Positions 44,386 through 53,527 are shown, counted from the stretch's first letter. The stretch: DNA of 64,000 nt from Bradyrhizobium sp. AZCC 1721 (GCF_036924715.1 NZ_JAZHSB010000001.1:4083001-4147000), one strand, 5' to 3'. Notes: a model not told the origin generated them from the sequence alone. A program made the numbers and translations.

Positions 44386-44997
44386 TCAGGCCTTCGGCTC
44401 AGCCTTCTCATCGCCCGGAAGCGGATAGTCCGCGCCTTCCCAAGGCGAGAGGAAATCGAATTTGCGGAATTCCTGGTTGAGGCGGACCGGCTCATAAAGC
44501 ACCCGCTTCTCCTGGTCGTCGTAGCGGACCTCGACGAATCCGGTGAGCGGGAAATCCTTGCGCAGCGGATGGCCGTCGAAGCCGTAATCCGTCAGCAGCC
44601 GCCGCATGTCGGGGTGGCCGGTGAAGATCACGCCGTAGAGGTCGTAGGTTTCGCGCTCGAACCAGTCGGCGCCGGGAAACACGTCGATGATCGACGGTAC
44701 CTGCGTGGTCTCGTCGGCTTCCGCTCGCAGGCGGATGCGCTCGTTCAACGTCGGCGACAGCAAATGATAGACCACATCGAAACGCTTCTCGCGGCTGGGA
44801 TAGTCCACCGCGGTGACGTCGGTGAAGTTGACGAAGCGCAGCGCGGGATCATCGCGCAGGTACTTGACGACATCGACGATCTTGCTCGCCTCGACCGTGA
44901 CGGTGAGCTGGTTGAACGCGACCGCATGGGCAGTGGCCGCGCCCGGAAGCGCGCTAACAATCGTCTGCCCAAGGGCGTCGAGCTTGCCGTCGTCCAT
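44386..44997 (-). CDS. nuoC: NADH dehydrogenase I subunit C
   Basis: 203 residues, 30-kDa subunit. FVNFTDVTAVDYPSREKRFDVVYHLLSP and the family motif ERETYDLYGVIFTGHPDMRRLLTDYGFDGHPLRKDFPL are complete. Binds NuoD in the peripheral arm. Gap of 11 bases after nuoB. Confidence 0.95.
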   Translation of the reverse strand: MDDGKLDALGQTIVSALPGAATAHAVAFNQLTVTVEASKIVDVVKYLRDDPALRFVNFTDVTAVDYPSREKRFDVVYHLLSPTLNERIRLRAEADETTQVPSIIDVFPGADWFERETYDLYGVIFTGHPDMRRLLTDYGFDGHPLRKDFPLTGFVEVRYDDQEKRVLYEPVRLNQEFRKFDFLSPWEGADYPLPGDEKAEPKA

Positions 44998-45008
44998 TAC
45001 CTAAAACC

Positions 45009-45600
45009 TTAGCGTTCGATGGTCCCGATGCGCCGGATCTTCTTCTGCAACAGCAATATGCCGTAGAGCAGCGCTTCCGCCGTGGGCGGGCATCCTGGCA
45101 CGTAGATGTCGATCGGCACGATGCGGTCGCAGCCGCGTACCACCGAGTACGAATAATGATAGTAGCCGCCGCCATTGGCGCACGACCCCATCGAGATCAC
45201 GTAGCGCGGCTCGGGCATCTGGTCGTAGACCTTGCGCAGCGCCGGCGCCATCTTGTTGGTCAGCGTACCCGCCACGATCATCACGTCGGATTGGCGCGGC
45301 GAGGCGCGCGGCGCAAAGCCGAAGCGCTCGACGTCGTAGCGCGGCATCGATACCTGCATCATCTCGACCGCGCAGCAGGCGAGGCCGAACGTCATCCACA
45401 TCAACGAGCCGGTGCGCGCCCAGGTGATCAGATCGTCGGCGGCGGCAACGAAGAAACCCTTGTCGGAAAGCTCGTGATTGACCTCGAGGAAGAACGGGTC
45501 GTTGGGCCCCGACCGGCTTGCCGGTCGAGGGATCGAGAATGCCCTTCGGCGCCTGCGCGATATCAGGCGAAGAGCCTAAAGCTGTCGGGCTCAATCCCAT
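45009..45600 (-). pseudogene. nuoB: NADH dehydrogenase I subunit B, +1 frameshift in a G/C homopolymer
   Basis: The ATG at 45598-45600 begins MGLSPTALGSSPDIAQAP and runs to GKPVGA. At 45504-45510 (GGG then CCCC on the plus strand) one base is surplus. Removing it gives GKPVGANDPFFLEVNHE (or GPND) and joins the frame containing MWMTFGLACCAVEMM and IYVPGCPPTAEALLYG, the cysteines of the N2 cluster. Repaired length is 196 residues, normal for NuoB. Start overlaps nuoA by ten bases. NuoB holds N2 and is needed for complex I; a real frameshift would inactivate the whole operon, so error in the sequence is the favoured reading. Confidence 0.88.
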
Positions 45601-45956
45601 TCGAGCGCGCCTTTCTTCCACTCATAAGCAAAACCGACCGTGAGGACGGCGAGGAACACCATCATGGACCAGAAGCCGGTGGCCCCTAACTTGCCGAACG
45701 CAACCGCCCACGGGAACAGGAACGCCACTTCGAGGTCGAAGATGATGAAGAGGATCGCCACCAGGTAGAAGCGAACGTCGAACTTCATGCGGGCGTCGTC
45801 GAATGCGTTGAATCCGCATTCATAAGCGGAGAGCTTTTCCGGGTCCGGCTGCTGGAACGCGACCAGGAACGGGGCGATCAGGAGTGCCAAACCGATCAGG
45901 CTCGCCACCCCGATAAACACGACAAGTGGCAGGTAATCTTGCAGGATGCCGTTCAT
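45591..45956 (-). CDS. nuoA: NADH dehydrogenase I subunit A
   Basis: 121 residues, three membrane helices. Family motif KLSAYECGFNAFDDARMKFDVRFYLVAILFIIFDLEVAFLFPWA is intact, including the acidic residues of the E-channel region. First gene of the operon; the promoter lies in the 198 bases up to the MarR gene at 46155, where I found no clear operator. Confidence 0.95.
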   Translation of the reverse strand: MNGILQDYLPLVVFIGVASLIGLALLIAPFLVAFQQPDPEKLSAYECGFNAFDDARMKFDVRFYLVAILFIIFDLEVAFLFPWAVAFGKLGATGFWSMMVFLAVLTVGFAYEWKKGALEWD

Positions 45957-46154
45957 CGGCGGTGCCTTTTCCTGCGGATTTGGCCGCAGATTCGTTGATT
46001 GGAATTATTCTTGGCTTAGCGCAGCGCAACAGAGGGCGCAAGACGAGCCGGTTTCACGTCTCCGTCCGTCCTTGATGCGCCGGCAGAACCCGAAAAAGTG
46101 TTGCGTTCCTGCCTCGCCGACCAACGCGGGCCAAGCCGCATGGTGCCCAAATTT

Positions 46155-46670
46155 TCACTTCAAATCCTTTTCGTCGGCGAGCATTTGGGCGGCCGTCTCG
46201 GTCAGGCGATCGATCTGGTCGAGCAGCACCGCCAGCTCTTCCTTGCCGAGCTGTTCCAGCAGGCGCCGGTTACGCTCCTGCGCCCCTGCCACAATTGTAT
46301 CATGGGCAGCCAGCCCCGCCTTGGTCAGGCAAACCAGCGTCTCGCGGTTGTCGCGCGGGTTGACCGCCTTGGCGACCAGCTTGCGCGCGACCAGTTCCGC
46401 CAGCGCCCGGCTGATCTGGCCCTTGTCCATGCCGACCGCCTCCGCAAGCCGGATAACGCTCATCGGCGGCCGCCGCCCCAGCGAAGCCACCAGGCCGAAC
46501 TCCACCGAGGACAAGCCCGCCAGCCGCTTATAGCGCAGGATCGCGCCGCGCTTGAGCAGATTGGCCAGCACCATCAGCCGCGACGACATCATCGCGGTGA
46601 TCGGCGCCAATTCCGCGACATCGGCGGCCGCAGGCGATGCCGCGGTCTGCTTTTCCAGCTTCCGGCTCAT
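46155..46670 (-). CDS. MarR-family transcriptional regulator
   Basis: 171 residues from the ATG at 46668-46670 (GAGG ribosome site). The winged helix is MSVIRLAEAVGMDKGQISRALAELVARKLVAKA (about residues 68-105), with the wing RDNRETLVCLT and dimerisation helices at both ends. Divergent from the Rieske oxygenase and MFS genes. The palindrome at 46768-46790 between them is a likely binding site. It probably represses the oxygenase pathway until an aromatic substrate binds. Confidence 0.9.
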   Translation of the reverse strand: MSRKLEKQTAASPAAADVAELAPITAMMSSRLMVLANLLKRGAILRYKRLAGLSSVEFGLVASLGRRPPMSVIRLAEAVGMDKGQISRALAELVARKLVAKAVNPRDNRETLVCLTKAGLAAHDTIVAGAQERNRRLLEQLGKEELAVLLDQIDRLTETAAQMLADEKDLK

Positions 46671-46767
46671 TTGCAACCTCTGCCAACAAAGCGCGCCGGT
46701 GCCAATGACCATCGAGAACGATCATCAGATAAGCCCATCGAATGGGGTCATCGAACAGTTCTATCGA

Positions 46768-46790
46768 GATCGTTGACATTGTCATCGATC
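46768..46790. promoter_or_regulatory. Probable MarR operator overlapping the -35 of the Rieske gene
   Basis: A 23-base near-perfect palindrome: arms GATCG-TGACA and TGTCA-CGATC around a central T, with one mismatched pair. On the plus strand TTGACA (46773-46778) lies within it and TTTACT at 46796-46801 is 17 bases on, so the operator covers the -35 of the divergent oxygenase operon. It lies 68 bases before that gene and 98 before marR. Confidence 0.65.
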
Positions 46791-46857
46791 TGCATTTTAC
46801 TTCCTAAAACAAATCGAATGACCGCGGCATCAAAGCCGCGGCGGGAGGAAAAACGGC

Positions 46858-48048
46858 ATGACCATTACGCAGCGGGATCGCGATCTCGGGACTGGCTACG
46901 CCACGAAGCCGTCGACGACCCGGACCGAGTTGACCTCGGTCGGCCGCGGCACGCCGATGGGCGAATTGCTGCGGCGCTACTGGCACCCGATCGGGCTCGT
47001 GTCGGACGCCACCGATATCCCCAGAAAAGTGCGCGTGCTCGGCGAGGACCTAGTGCTGTTTCGCGACCGGCATGCCCGTGTCGGACTGCTGCACGCCCGC
47101 TGCTGCCATCGCGGCACCACGCTCTATTACGGCAAGGTCGAGGAAGACGGCATCCGCTGCTGCTATCACGGCTGGAAGTTCGACACCGAGGGCCATTGCC
47201 TCGAACAGCCCTGCGAGCCCGAGGGTGGCCTGTTCAAGGACAAGGTGCGGCAGCCCTGGTACCCGGTCGAGGAGCGCTACGGCCTGATCTTCGCCTATCT
47301 GGGCCCGACCGAAAAAAAGCCGGTGCTGCCGCGCTACGAATGCCTGGAGAACATGGACGATGGCGAGTTCGTCGAGGCGGACGATTCATCGATCGGCGGC
47401 GGCGGTCCGGCCATCATCCCCTGCAACTGGCTGCAGCATTTCGAGAACGTCGTCGATCCATACCATGTGCCGGTGCTGCACGGATCGTTCTCGGGCCCGC
47501 AATTCACTGACATGATGGCCTCGATGCCGCAGGTGAAGTTCGAGATGTCGCCGCGCGGCGTCACCGTGCGCTCGATCCGGCATCAGGACGACGGCAAGGT
47601 GTTTTATCGGGTGACCGAAGCCGCCCTCCCCACGCTGCGCGTCGTGCCCAATCCGCGGGTCGCGCAATTCGCCCGCGTCGAATCGATCGGCTGGACGCTG
47701 CCGATCGACGATACGTCCTTCCGCATCTACGTCGCAGGCCGGGTGAAGAATTCAGGCGATATCGGAAGGATGCGCTCGAAATTCAACGGAAAATTCTGGC
47801 AGGAGATGACCGAACAGGAGCACCAGCAATTCCCCGGCGACTACGAGGCGCAGGTCGGCCAGGGCAAGGTGACGCTGCATTCGGAAGAGCATTTCGGCCA
47901 GAGCGACCGCGGCATCCTGATGATCCGGCGGATGCTGAGCGATCAGCTCGCAGCGATCGCCGCCGGCCGCGATCCGATCGGCATCTCCTTCGATTCAACT
48001 GCGGTGCCGGTCGAATTCGAGGCGGGCAATTTCATTCGCGAGGCGTGA
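46858..48048 (+). CDS. Rieske non-haem iron aromatic oxygenase, alpha subunit
   Basis: 396 residues. The Rieske 2Fe-2S site is C-C-H in HARCCHRGTTLYYG (about residue 82) and C-C-Y-H in IRCCYHGWKFD (about 100). The catalytic Fe site is the D-x2-H-x4-H motif in VVDPYHVPVLHG (about 200), with a distal Asp expected near the C-terminus. The type is that of phthalate 4,5-dioxygenase-like or O-demethylase oxygenases (one polypeptide). It needs a separate reductase, not found nearby. Followed by an MFS transporter after 38 bases and under MarR-type control, so it is probably part of uptake and oxidation of an aromatic acid. Confidence 0.9.
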   Translation: MTITQRDRDLGTGYATKPSTTRTELTSVGRGTPMGELLRRYWHPIGLVSDATDIPRKVRVLGEDLVLFRDRHARVGLLHARCCHRGTTLYYGKVEEDGIRCCYHGWKFDTEGHCLEQPCEPEGGLFKDKVRQPWYPVEERYGLIFAYLGPTEKKPVLPRYECLENMDDGEFVEADDSSIGGGGPAIIPCNWLQHFENVVDPYHVPVLHGSFSGPQFTDMMASMPQVKFEMSPRGVTVRSIRHQDDGKVFYRVTEAALPTLRVVPNPRVAQFARVESIGWTLPIDDTSFRIYVAGRVKNSGDIGRMRSKFNGKFWQEMTEQEHQQFPGDYEAQVGQGKVTLHSEEHFGQSDRGILMIRRMLSDQLAAIAAGRDPIGISFDSTAVPVEFEAGNFIREA

Positions 48049-48086
48049 GCGGCAGGTTCAGCAAAAAAGAACATTCAGGGGGAAGC

Positions 48087-49378
48087 ATGGTTGATGTCGC
48101 GCCGCAGGCGGCCGCTCAAGTGGAAGCCACCGCAAGGCCCTCGCTCCGGCGATATTACGTCCTCGCGCTGTTGACCGTCATCTATGCGCTGAACTTCCTC
48201 GACCGCACCATCTTCAACGTCCTGATCGAGCCGATCAAAAAGGAATTCGCGCTCAGCGACACCACGATGGGGCTGCTGGCGGGCTTCGGCTTCGTGCTGT
48301 TCTATTCGCTGCTCGGCATCCCGATCGCGCGCATCGCCGACCGCTTCAACCGTCGCAACATCGTTGCAATCGCGCTGGCGTTCTGGAGCGCGATGACGGT
48401 GTTTTGCGGCGTGGCGCAAAGCGTGGCCACTCTGGCGCTCGCGCGGATCGGTGTCGGCATCGGCGAATCCGGCGGCACGCCAGCCTCGCAGTCGATCATC
48501 GCCGATCTCTTCAGCAAGAACGAACGCCCGCGCGCGCTCGGCATCTATGCCATCGGCACCTATCTCGGCGTCTTTCTCGGCTATTTCATCGGCGGCTACG
48601 TCAGCCAGCACTACGGCTGGCGCATGGCGTTCTATACCGCCGGCCTGCCCGGCCTCGCGCTCGCTGCCGTGCTGTGGCTGACCATCTCCGAGCCAAAGCG
48701 CGGCGCGATGGCCGAAACATTCAAGCCGGAGCCAATCGGGCCGACGCTCGGCTTCCTCGCCTCGCAACGGACCTTTGTCATCGTGCTGATCGGGTTTTGC
48801 CTGACGAGCTACACCAATTACGCCACATCAGCCTGGATTCCGCCGTTCCTGGCACGTGTGCATCATCTCTCCAGCGCCGAGATCGGCACCTATGCCGGCA
48901 CCTTCAAGGGCCTGAGCGGGATGGCGGGCACGCTGGTCGGCGGTCTGGTGGTGGCGCTGGTCAGCCGCCGAGACGACCGCTGGAAATTATGGGCGCCCGC
49001 GATCATGTCGGGGCTTGCGGGCCCGGTGTTTGCGCTGTGCATGCTGACGCCTGACTTCACCACCATGGTCGCGGCGCTGGCGCTGACCTCATTCTTGGTC
49101 GGCTTCCATCTCGGGCCGATCTTTGCGGTGGCGCAGACCGTCGCCAGGTCGAGCATGCGGCGCTGGCGTCGGCGATCGTGCTGTTGACCGCGACCTGCTT
49201 TGGCCAGGGCGTCGGCCCGCTCGCCGTCGGCATGCTCAACGACGCGCTCAAGAGCGATTTTGGCGCGGAGGCCGTGCGGTATTCGCTGCTGTCGGCCGCG
49301 GTCACGACCACCTTGGGCGCCCTGTTGTTCATCTGGGCGGCCGGATCGATTCGCGGCGATATCCAGCGGGCGAGCTGA
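48087..49378 (+). pseudogene. MFS transporter, frameshifted near its 3' end
   Basis: Starts at the ATG at 48087-48089 (GGGGGAAGC upstream; an earlier start at 48045 overlaps the oxygenase stop). Twelve-helix MFS with ALNFLDRTIFNVLIEPIKKEF, the loop motif GIPIARIADRFNRRN and helices to GFHLGPIFAVAQTVARSSM. At about 49158-49161 one base appears to be missing (after ATGCG). Adding one continues as RALASAIVLLTATCFGQGVGPLAVGM into the second frame, ending at 49378; repaired length about 430 residues. Helices 11 and 12 would be lost if the break is real. Probable importer of the substrate of the preceding oxygenase. Confidence 0.85.
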
Positions 49379-49629
49379 TCCGACCTGCTCGCCGCCGGCT
49401 CTTCCCTTTGTTTTTACTGCTGTTTCGAACCCGGCGCGACTCCGGTGTGAGCCGTGTTTGATCCTGCACGCAGGCTGTATGTGACCTGCATCACGGATGC
49501 ATGGGCAAAAAGCCGGCCAAAAACCAGCCGAATGAAACCATTTTGCCGAAACCGCGAAACGATCCTGAAACAGACAGGGCGTACGTCTCTTCCCAACACG
49601 GGACGCCAAAGGCGTCCGGGAGGCATCAC

Positions 49630-49824
49630 ATGAACCACTCCTTTCACTCGGCGGATCGCAGTACCCACCTGAAGATCGTGGTTGTCGCATTGGTGGCCGG
49701 TATCGCGGTTGCGGCCTTCGGCATTTCGGCTCGGACCGGTTCTGAGTACAGCCAGACTGCCCAGGTCGTAAAAGCGGGCAAGCCGGTGGTCGTCACCAGC
49801 TCGAACACCTCGACGGTCCGTTAA
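49630..49824 (+). CDS. Small single-pass membrane protein, function unknown
   Basis: 64 residues from the ATG at 49630-49632, with GGGAGG upstream; an ORF extending to 49501 has an unlikely charged N-terminus. One membrane helix (about residues 16-35, IVVVALVAGIAVAAFGIS) is followed by a Ser/Thr-rich exposed tail of 28 residues (GSEYSQTAQVVKAGK, VTSSNTSTVR). Its own terminator follows at 49853. Similar small proteins are common in Bradyrhizobium genomes, without known role. Confidence 0.75.
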   Translation: MNHSFHSADRSTHLKIVVVALVAGIAVAAFGISARTGSEYSQTAQVVKAGKPVVVTSSNTSTVR

Positions 49825-49852
49825 ACGATAGCGATATCGTTGGAATAAAAAT

Positions 49853-49875
49853 GGCCGCCCTCGGGCGGCCTTTTT
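49853..49875 (+). terminator. Rho-independent terminator of the small membrane protein gene
   Basis: GGCCGCCC / GGGCGGCC stem with a two-base TC loop and five T residues, 28 bases after the stop. Confidence 0.88.
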
Positions 49876-49918
49876 GTTTGCGGCAGTCTCGGAGATCAAC
49901 GTCAAGCCATCGAGAAAA

Positions 49919-49995
49919 TGGCGCGAGAGACGGGACTCGAACCCGCGGCCTCCGCCGTGACAGGGCGGCGCTCTAACCAACTGAGCTACTCCCGC
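49919..49995 (-). tRNA. tRNA-Asp (anticodon GTC)
   Basis: Read on the minus strand: seven-base acceptor stem (GCGGGAG with CTCTCGC, one G-U pair), D loop GCTCAGTTGGTTAGAGC, anticodon stem-loop CCGCCCTGTCACGGCGG (anticodon GTC), T loop GGGTTCGAGTCCC and an encoded CCA at 49919-49921. Length 77 with CCA. Confidence 0.97.
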
Positions 49996-50317
49996 GGATG
50001 CCGTAATCAGATCCTGACCCGCGCAGAACCGAGGGCATAAAGGCCCGCTCCCGCTTAGTCAAGGACGTTGCGAATCCCCGCGCCAGAAGGGCGTTTCTGC
50101 GATTGTGATGCAAATAACGGCCTGTTTTCAGGTAAAACAGCGCAGCCGGCGATTATCCGAATCGTTTAAGGCCTGCTACGTCTGGGTTTCTTGAAATCCT
50201 CCCCGCTCCGGTTGTACCGGAACCGCGGGTTTCAAGTCACCACGAACGCATTTTCCCAGCGCGGACCGGTGCCAACGAACGCGCTCAAAGCCATTCAACC
50301 AACGAGGAGGGCCAGAC
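49996..50317. other. Intergenic region between tRNA-Asp and the HU gene
   Basis: 322 bases containing the HU promoter and leader. A short perfect hairpin, CTGTTTT / AAAACAG with a CAGGT loop, lies at 50122-50140. Nothing else is recognised. Confidence 0.5.
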
Positions 50318-50617
50318 ATGGCGAAGAAAGCGGCGGCTCCGGCCACCATCACACTAAAGCATCTGGCAGCGGCTCTCGCCGAGGAACACGATCTGTCGAA
50401 AAAAGCCGCCGAGGCGATCCTGACCGACATGGTCGGCAAGATCACAAAACACCTGAAAAAGGGCGAGCGGATCCGGATCGTTGGTCTCGGCATCCTCCAG
50501 GTCCGCAAGCGCGCCGCCCGCACCGGGCGCAACCCCGCCACTGGCCAGCCGATCCAGATCAAGGCCAGCAAGAAGGTCGCGTTCCGAGCGGCCAAGGAAC
50601 TCAAGGAAGCGGTCTGA
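50318..50617 (+). CDS. HU/IHF-family DNA-binding protein
   Basis: 99 residues. HU fold with the beta-arm motif RTGRNPATGQPIQIKAS (about 69-85, containing the Pro that intercalates DNA) and the helical N-terminal half with a Lys/Ala-rich start (MAKKAAAPATITLKHL). The longer N-terminus and the basic residues agree with alphaproteobacterial HU-like variants. It bends and packs DNA in the nucleoid. GAGGAGGGCC precedes the start. Standing alone between tRNA-Asp and pepT. Confidence 0.9.
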   Translation: MAKKAAAPATITLKHLAAALAEEHDLSKKAAEAILTDMVGKITKHLKKGERIRIVGLGILQVRKRAARTGRNPATGQPIQIKASKKVAFRAAKELKEAV

Positions 50618-50652
50618 CCAAGGCTCCCCTAGACCGATCGCACCCGAAGCGT

Positions 50653-50675
50653 CATTCCGGCGAGGACCCGGAATG
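50653..50675 (+). terminator. Hairpin after the HU gene
   Basis: CATTCCGG / CCGGAATG stem, loop of seven, followed by GCGCTTTTCTG. It sits about 35 bases beyond the HU stop. The U tract is short, so terminator function is likely but not certain. Confidence 0.5.
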
Positions 50676-50725
50676 GCGCTTTTCTGTTATAGAGCGCTTT
50701 CCTCGCTCAACTTTTCCGGATCGTC

Positions 50726-51982
50726 ATGCTGGCCTCGCCCCTCGCGTTCACCCACGATGTCACCGAGCGCCTCCTGCGCTATGTCGTGATCGACACCCAG
50801 TCCGATCCGGCCTCGCCGACCTGCCCTTCCACCGAGAAGCAGACGAATTTGGGCCGCCTGCTGGCGTCAGAGCTGCAGGCGATGGGGGTCACCGACGCCC
50901 ATCTCGATGAGCACGGCTATGTCTACGCGACAATCCCGGCCACTACCGAGAAGAAGGTCCCGGTGATCTGCTTCTGCTCGCATATGGACACTTCCCCGGA
51001 TTGCACCGGGGCCAACGTCAAGCCGCAGATCGTGAAGAATTATCGCGGCGGCGACATCGTGCTGCCGGCTGATCCCACCCAGGTGATCCGCTTTGCCGAC
51101 CATCCTGCCCTCGCCGGCCAGATCGGCCATGACATCATCACGACCGACGGCACCACGCTGCTCGGGGCCGACAACAAGGCCGGTCTCGCCGAGATCATGG
51201 ATGCGGCACGGTTCCTGATCGAAAATCCGCAAATCAAGCACGGCACGGTCAAGATCCTGTTCACCCCGGATGAAGAGATCGGCCGCGGCGTCGACAAGGT
51301 CGACCTGAAAAAGCTCGGCGCCGACTTCGCCTATACCATGGACGGCGAAAGCGCCGGGCATATCGAGGACGAAACCTTTTCAGCCGACGGCGCCACCATC
51401 ACCATCGAAGGCGTCTCGACCCATCCCGGTTTTGCCAAAGGCAAGATGGAGCACGCCATCAAGATCGCGGCGGCCATCATCGACTGCCTACCCAAGGATA
51501 CCTGCTCGCCCGAGACGACTGAAGGCAAAGAAGGCTTTCTGCACCCGATCGGCATTTCGGGCGCGCTGGAGAAAGCCACCATCGGCTTCATCGTGCGCGA
51601 TTTCACCGACGAGGGCCTGCAGCAAAAGGAGGCCCTGCTCGAAGACATCGTCAAAGACGTGATGAAGGACTATCCGCGCTCGACCTACCGGATGGAGGTC
51701 AAGCCGCAATACCGCAACATGAAACAGGTGATCGACCGCCACCCCGAGACGGTCGAGTACGCCATCGAGGCGATCAAGCGCGCCGGGCTGACACCGGTGC
51801 GAAGCTCGATCCGCGGCGGCACCGACGGCTCACGCCTGTCCTTCATGGGCCTGCCCTGCCCCAACATTTTTGCCGGCGAACACGCCTTCCATTCACGGCT
51901 GGAGTGGGTGAGCCGTCAAGATATGGAGAAGGCGGCGGAGACCATCGTGCATCTGGCGATGATCTGGGAAGAGCGGGCATAG
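50726..51982 (+). CDS. pepT: Peptidase T (tripeptide aminopeptidase)
   Basis: 418 residues of the M20 metallopeptidase family. Zinc ligands and active site: CFCSHMDTSPDCTG (His and Asp, about residue 78), DNKAGLAEIMDAA, TPDEEIGRGVDK (Glu pair, about 183) and a C-terminal GEHAFHSRLEW (His). The lid domain has VSTHPGFAKGKM. It cleaves N-terminal residues from tripeptides in the cytoplasm. Followed by an interspersed palindromic repeat that ends the transcript. Confidence 0.94.
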   Translation: MLASPLAFTHDVTERLLRYVVIDTQSDPASPTCPSTEKQTNLGRLLASELQAMGVTDAHLDEHGYVYATIPATTEKKVPVICFCSHMDTSPDCTGANVKPQIVKNYRGGDIVLPADPTQVIRFADHPALAGQIGHDIITTDGTTLLGADNKAGLAEIMDAARFLIENPQIKHGTVKILFTPDEEIGRGVDKVDLKKLGADFAYTMDGESAGHIEDETFSADGATITIEGVSTHPGFAKGKMEHAIKIAAAIIDCLPKDTCSPETTEGKEGFLHPIGISGALEKATIGFIVRDFTDEGLQQKEALLEDIVKDVMKDYPRSTYRMEVKPQYRNMKQVIDRHPETVEYAIEAIKRAGLTPVRSSIRGGTDGSRLSFMGLPCPNIFAGEHAFHSRLEWVSRQDMEKAAETIVHLAMIWEERA

Positions 51983-52002
51983 CAGTTTTCGCGCGGCTCT
52001 AT

Positions 52003-52095
52003 CCCCGTCATTGCGAGCAAAGCGAAGCAATCCATCGATCGGCAAATGCGGAAGGATGGATTGCTTCGTCGCTGTCGCTCCTCGCAATGACGGGG
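52003..52095. repeat. Interspersed palindromic repeat of the Bradyrhizobium type
   Basis: Long inverted repeat: CCCCGTCATTGCGAG at the left pairs with CTCGCAATGACGGGG at the right, with inner blocks AAGCGAAGCAATCCATC and GATGGATTGCTTCG. This sequence (CGTCATTGCGAGCGAAGC-like) is a widely dispersed intergenic repeat in Bradyrhizobium and Rhodopseudomonas. It lies between the convergent pepT and methyltransferase genes. Confidence 0.85.
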
Positions 52096-52112
52096 AAAGA
52101 GCTGCGCGGCTA

Positions 52113-52973
52113 TTACGACGCCCTTGCGGTCACAATCCAGACCGACGCCGGCAGCAGCACCGCGTCGCCCTTCGCGAACGGCGTGAGCGCTTCGCGAATG
52201 GAAGCGGCGACGGCAGCGCGAGCTTCCTCCGGCTGGCCATCCAGCGCCCGGCTCACCGGTCCGATTTCCAGCGCACCCTGCACTGCGCCGTCGAGGCCGC
52301 GGCCGATCGCTGCATCCAGCAACAGCGGACACGCTTCCATTTCGACGCCGGCAAAGCCGGCCGCGTCCAGGATACGGCGCACGCGCGCCTCCGAGGCAAA
52401 TGCAAACGGTCCCGGGTCCTCCGGCCCAAGCTGCGGCAGCTTTGGCACGTGCTTGTAGGCGGCCGCAAGCGGCGCCATGAAGAACGGATTTTCGCGCGGC
52501 TCGCGCCAGCACGCGAACGCCAGCCGCCCCGAAGGCTTCAGCGCCCTGCGCATGTTCGAGAAAGACAGCGCCGGATCGGCAAAGAACATCACGCCGAACC
52601 GCGAGGCCAGGACATCGAAGCTGGCAAGCTCGAACGGATAGACGGTGGCGTCGGCAAGGATGAAATCGATCGGCAGATCCTTTGGTGCAGCCTGCCGCGC
52701 CCGCTCCAGCATCGGGCCGGATACGTCGATGCCGAGCACATGGCCCGATGGCGCGACCTTCTGCGCAAACGCAATCGCGGTGGCACCACTGCCGCAACCG
52801 ATATCGATGACGCGGTCGCCCGGATTCAGCCTGGCCCGGTCGATGACAAGGTCGGCGACCGGCTTGAGCAGCACGTCCTGCACCGCCTGCCGCTCCGCCC
52901 AGCGCTGGCCGGCCGGCCCATTCCAGTAGGCGACCTGGTCGGCGTTTTGTTCGTGGCTTTCCGGTGTGTCCAT
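52113..52973 (-). CDS. Class I SAM-dependent methyltransferase (UbiE-like)
   Basis: 286 residues. SAM motif I VIDIGCGSGATAIAFAQ (about residue 56), motif II LGIDVSGPMLERARQAA, then DFILADATVYPFELASFDVLASRFGVMFF and RALKPSGRLAFACWRE, typical of the Methyltransf_11/UbiE class. No signal peptide. The acceptor cannot be deduced. It converges with pepT. Alternative starts exist in a longer frame but the first residues MDTPESHEQN are usual in the family. Confidence 0.85.
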   Translation of the reverse strand: MDTPESHEQNADQVAYWNGPAGQRWAERQAVQDVLLKPVADLVIDRARLNPGDRVIDIGCGSGATAIAFAQKVAPSGHVLGIDVSGPMLERARQAAPKDLPIDFILADATVYPFELASFDVLASRFGVMFFADPALSFSNMRRALKPSGRLAFACWREPRENPFFMAPLAAAYKHVPKLPQLGPEDPGPFAFASEARVRRILDAAGFAGVEMEACPLLLDAAIGRGLDGAVQGALEIGPVSRALDGQPEEARAAVAASIREALTPFAKGDAVLLPASVWIVTARAS

Positions 52974-53185
52974 TTGCGCGCTCCTTTTTCAATTTCGAAC
53001 GTCCGTCGCACCTGTGCCAAGCCGTTGCCGCATCATTGCCGTGATGCCGCTTAGTTTGTTCATGTACCCCGAAATTTACAGTCATAACTACACTTTCGTG
53101 CATTTCCTTCGGAACGATATCCCGCCTTTCGCGTGATCTATTGCCGCAAGGCAACTGACCGGCACTAGCACCTGGAGGGATCAAG

Positions 53186-53527
53186 ATGAACGGGATGCGC
53201 AAATATGCGTTCGGCGCCGCAGCGGCGGCCGCTCTTTTTATAATTCCGATTTCGGCCTTTTCTCAATCCATTGAGATTGGACCGGGAGGCGTCCGAGTAG
53301 ATCGAGGAGGTGGGCGCTGCGAGCAACTGAGGCTTGCCTGCGAAAACAAGGACGCGCTGGGAGAGCGGGGCGAAGGAAATTGCCGCAGATATCGGGAGGC
53401 CTGCGGGCGACCAGTTCGGAGAGATTTGTGCGCCGAACTAAGATATGCTTGCCTCAACAAAGATGAGTTGGGTGAACGCGGCGAAGGAAATTGCCGTCGG
53501 TATCGCGAGACTTGTAGAGGTTACTAA
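53186..53527 (+). CDS. Secreted protein with two tandem Cys-rich repeats
   Basis: 113 residues. Signal peptide about 1-27 (AALFIIPISAFSQ). The mature part has a glycine-rich lead (EIGPGGVRVDRGGG), then two repeats of about 34 residues with identical cysteine spacing C-x6-C-x13-C-x6-C. They share the exact blocks LGERGEGNCRRYRE and NKD before it. Eight cysteines in total suggest two disulfides per repeat. GAGGG lies a dozen bases before the start. I do not recognise the domain. It is a small stable secreted module and the second copy looks like a recent internal duplication. Confidence 0.75.
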   Translation: MNGMRKYAFGAAAAAALFIIPISAFSQSIEIGPGGVRVDRGGGRCEQLRLACENKDALGERGEGNCRRYREACGRPVRRDLCAELRYACLNKDELGERGEGNCRRYRETCRGY

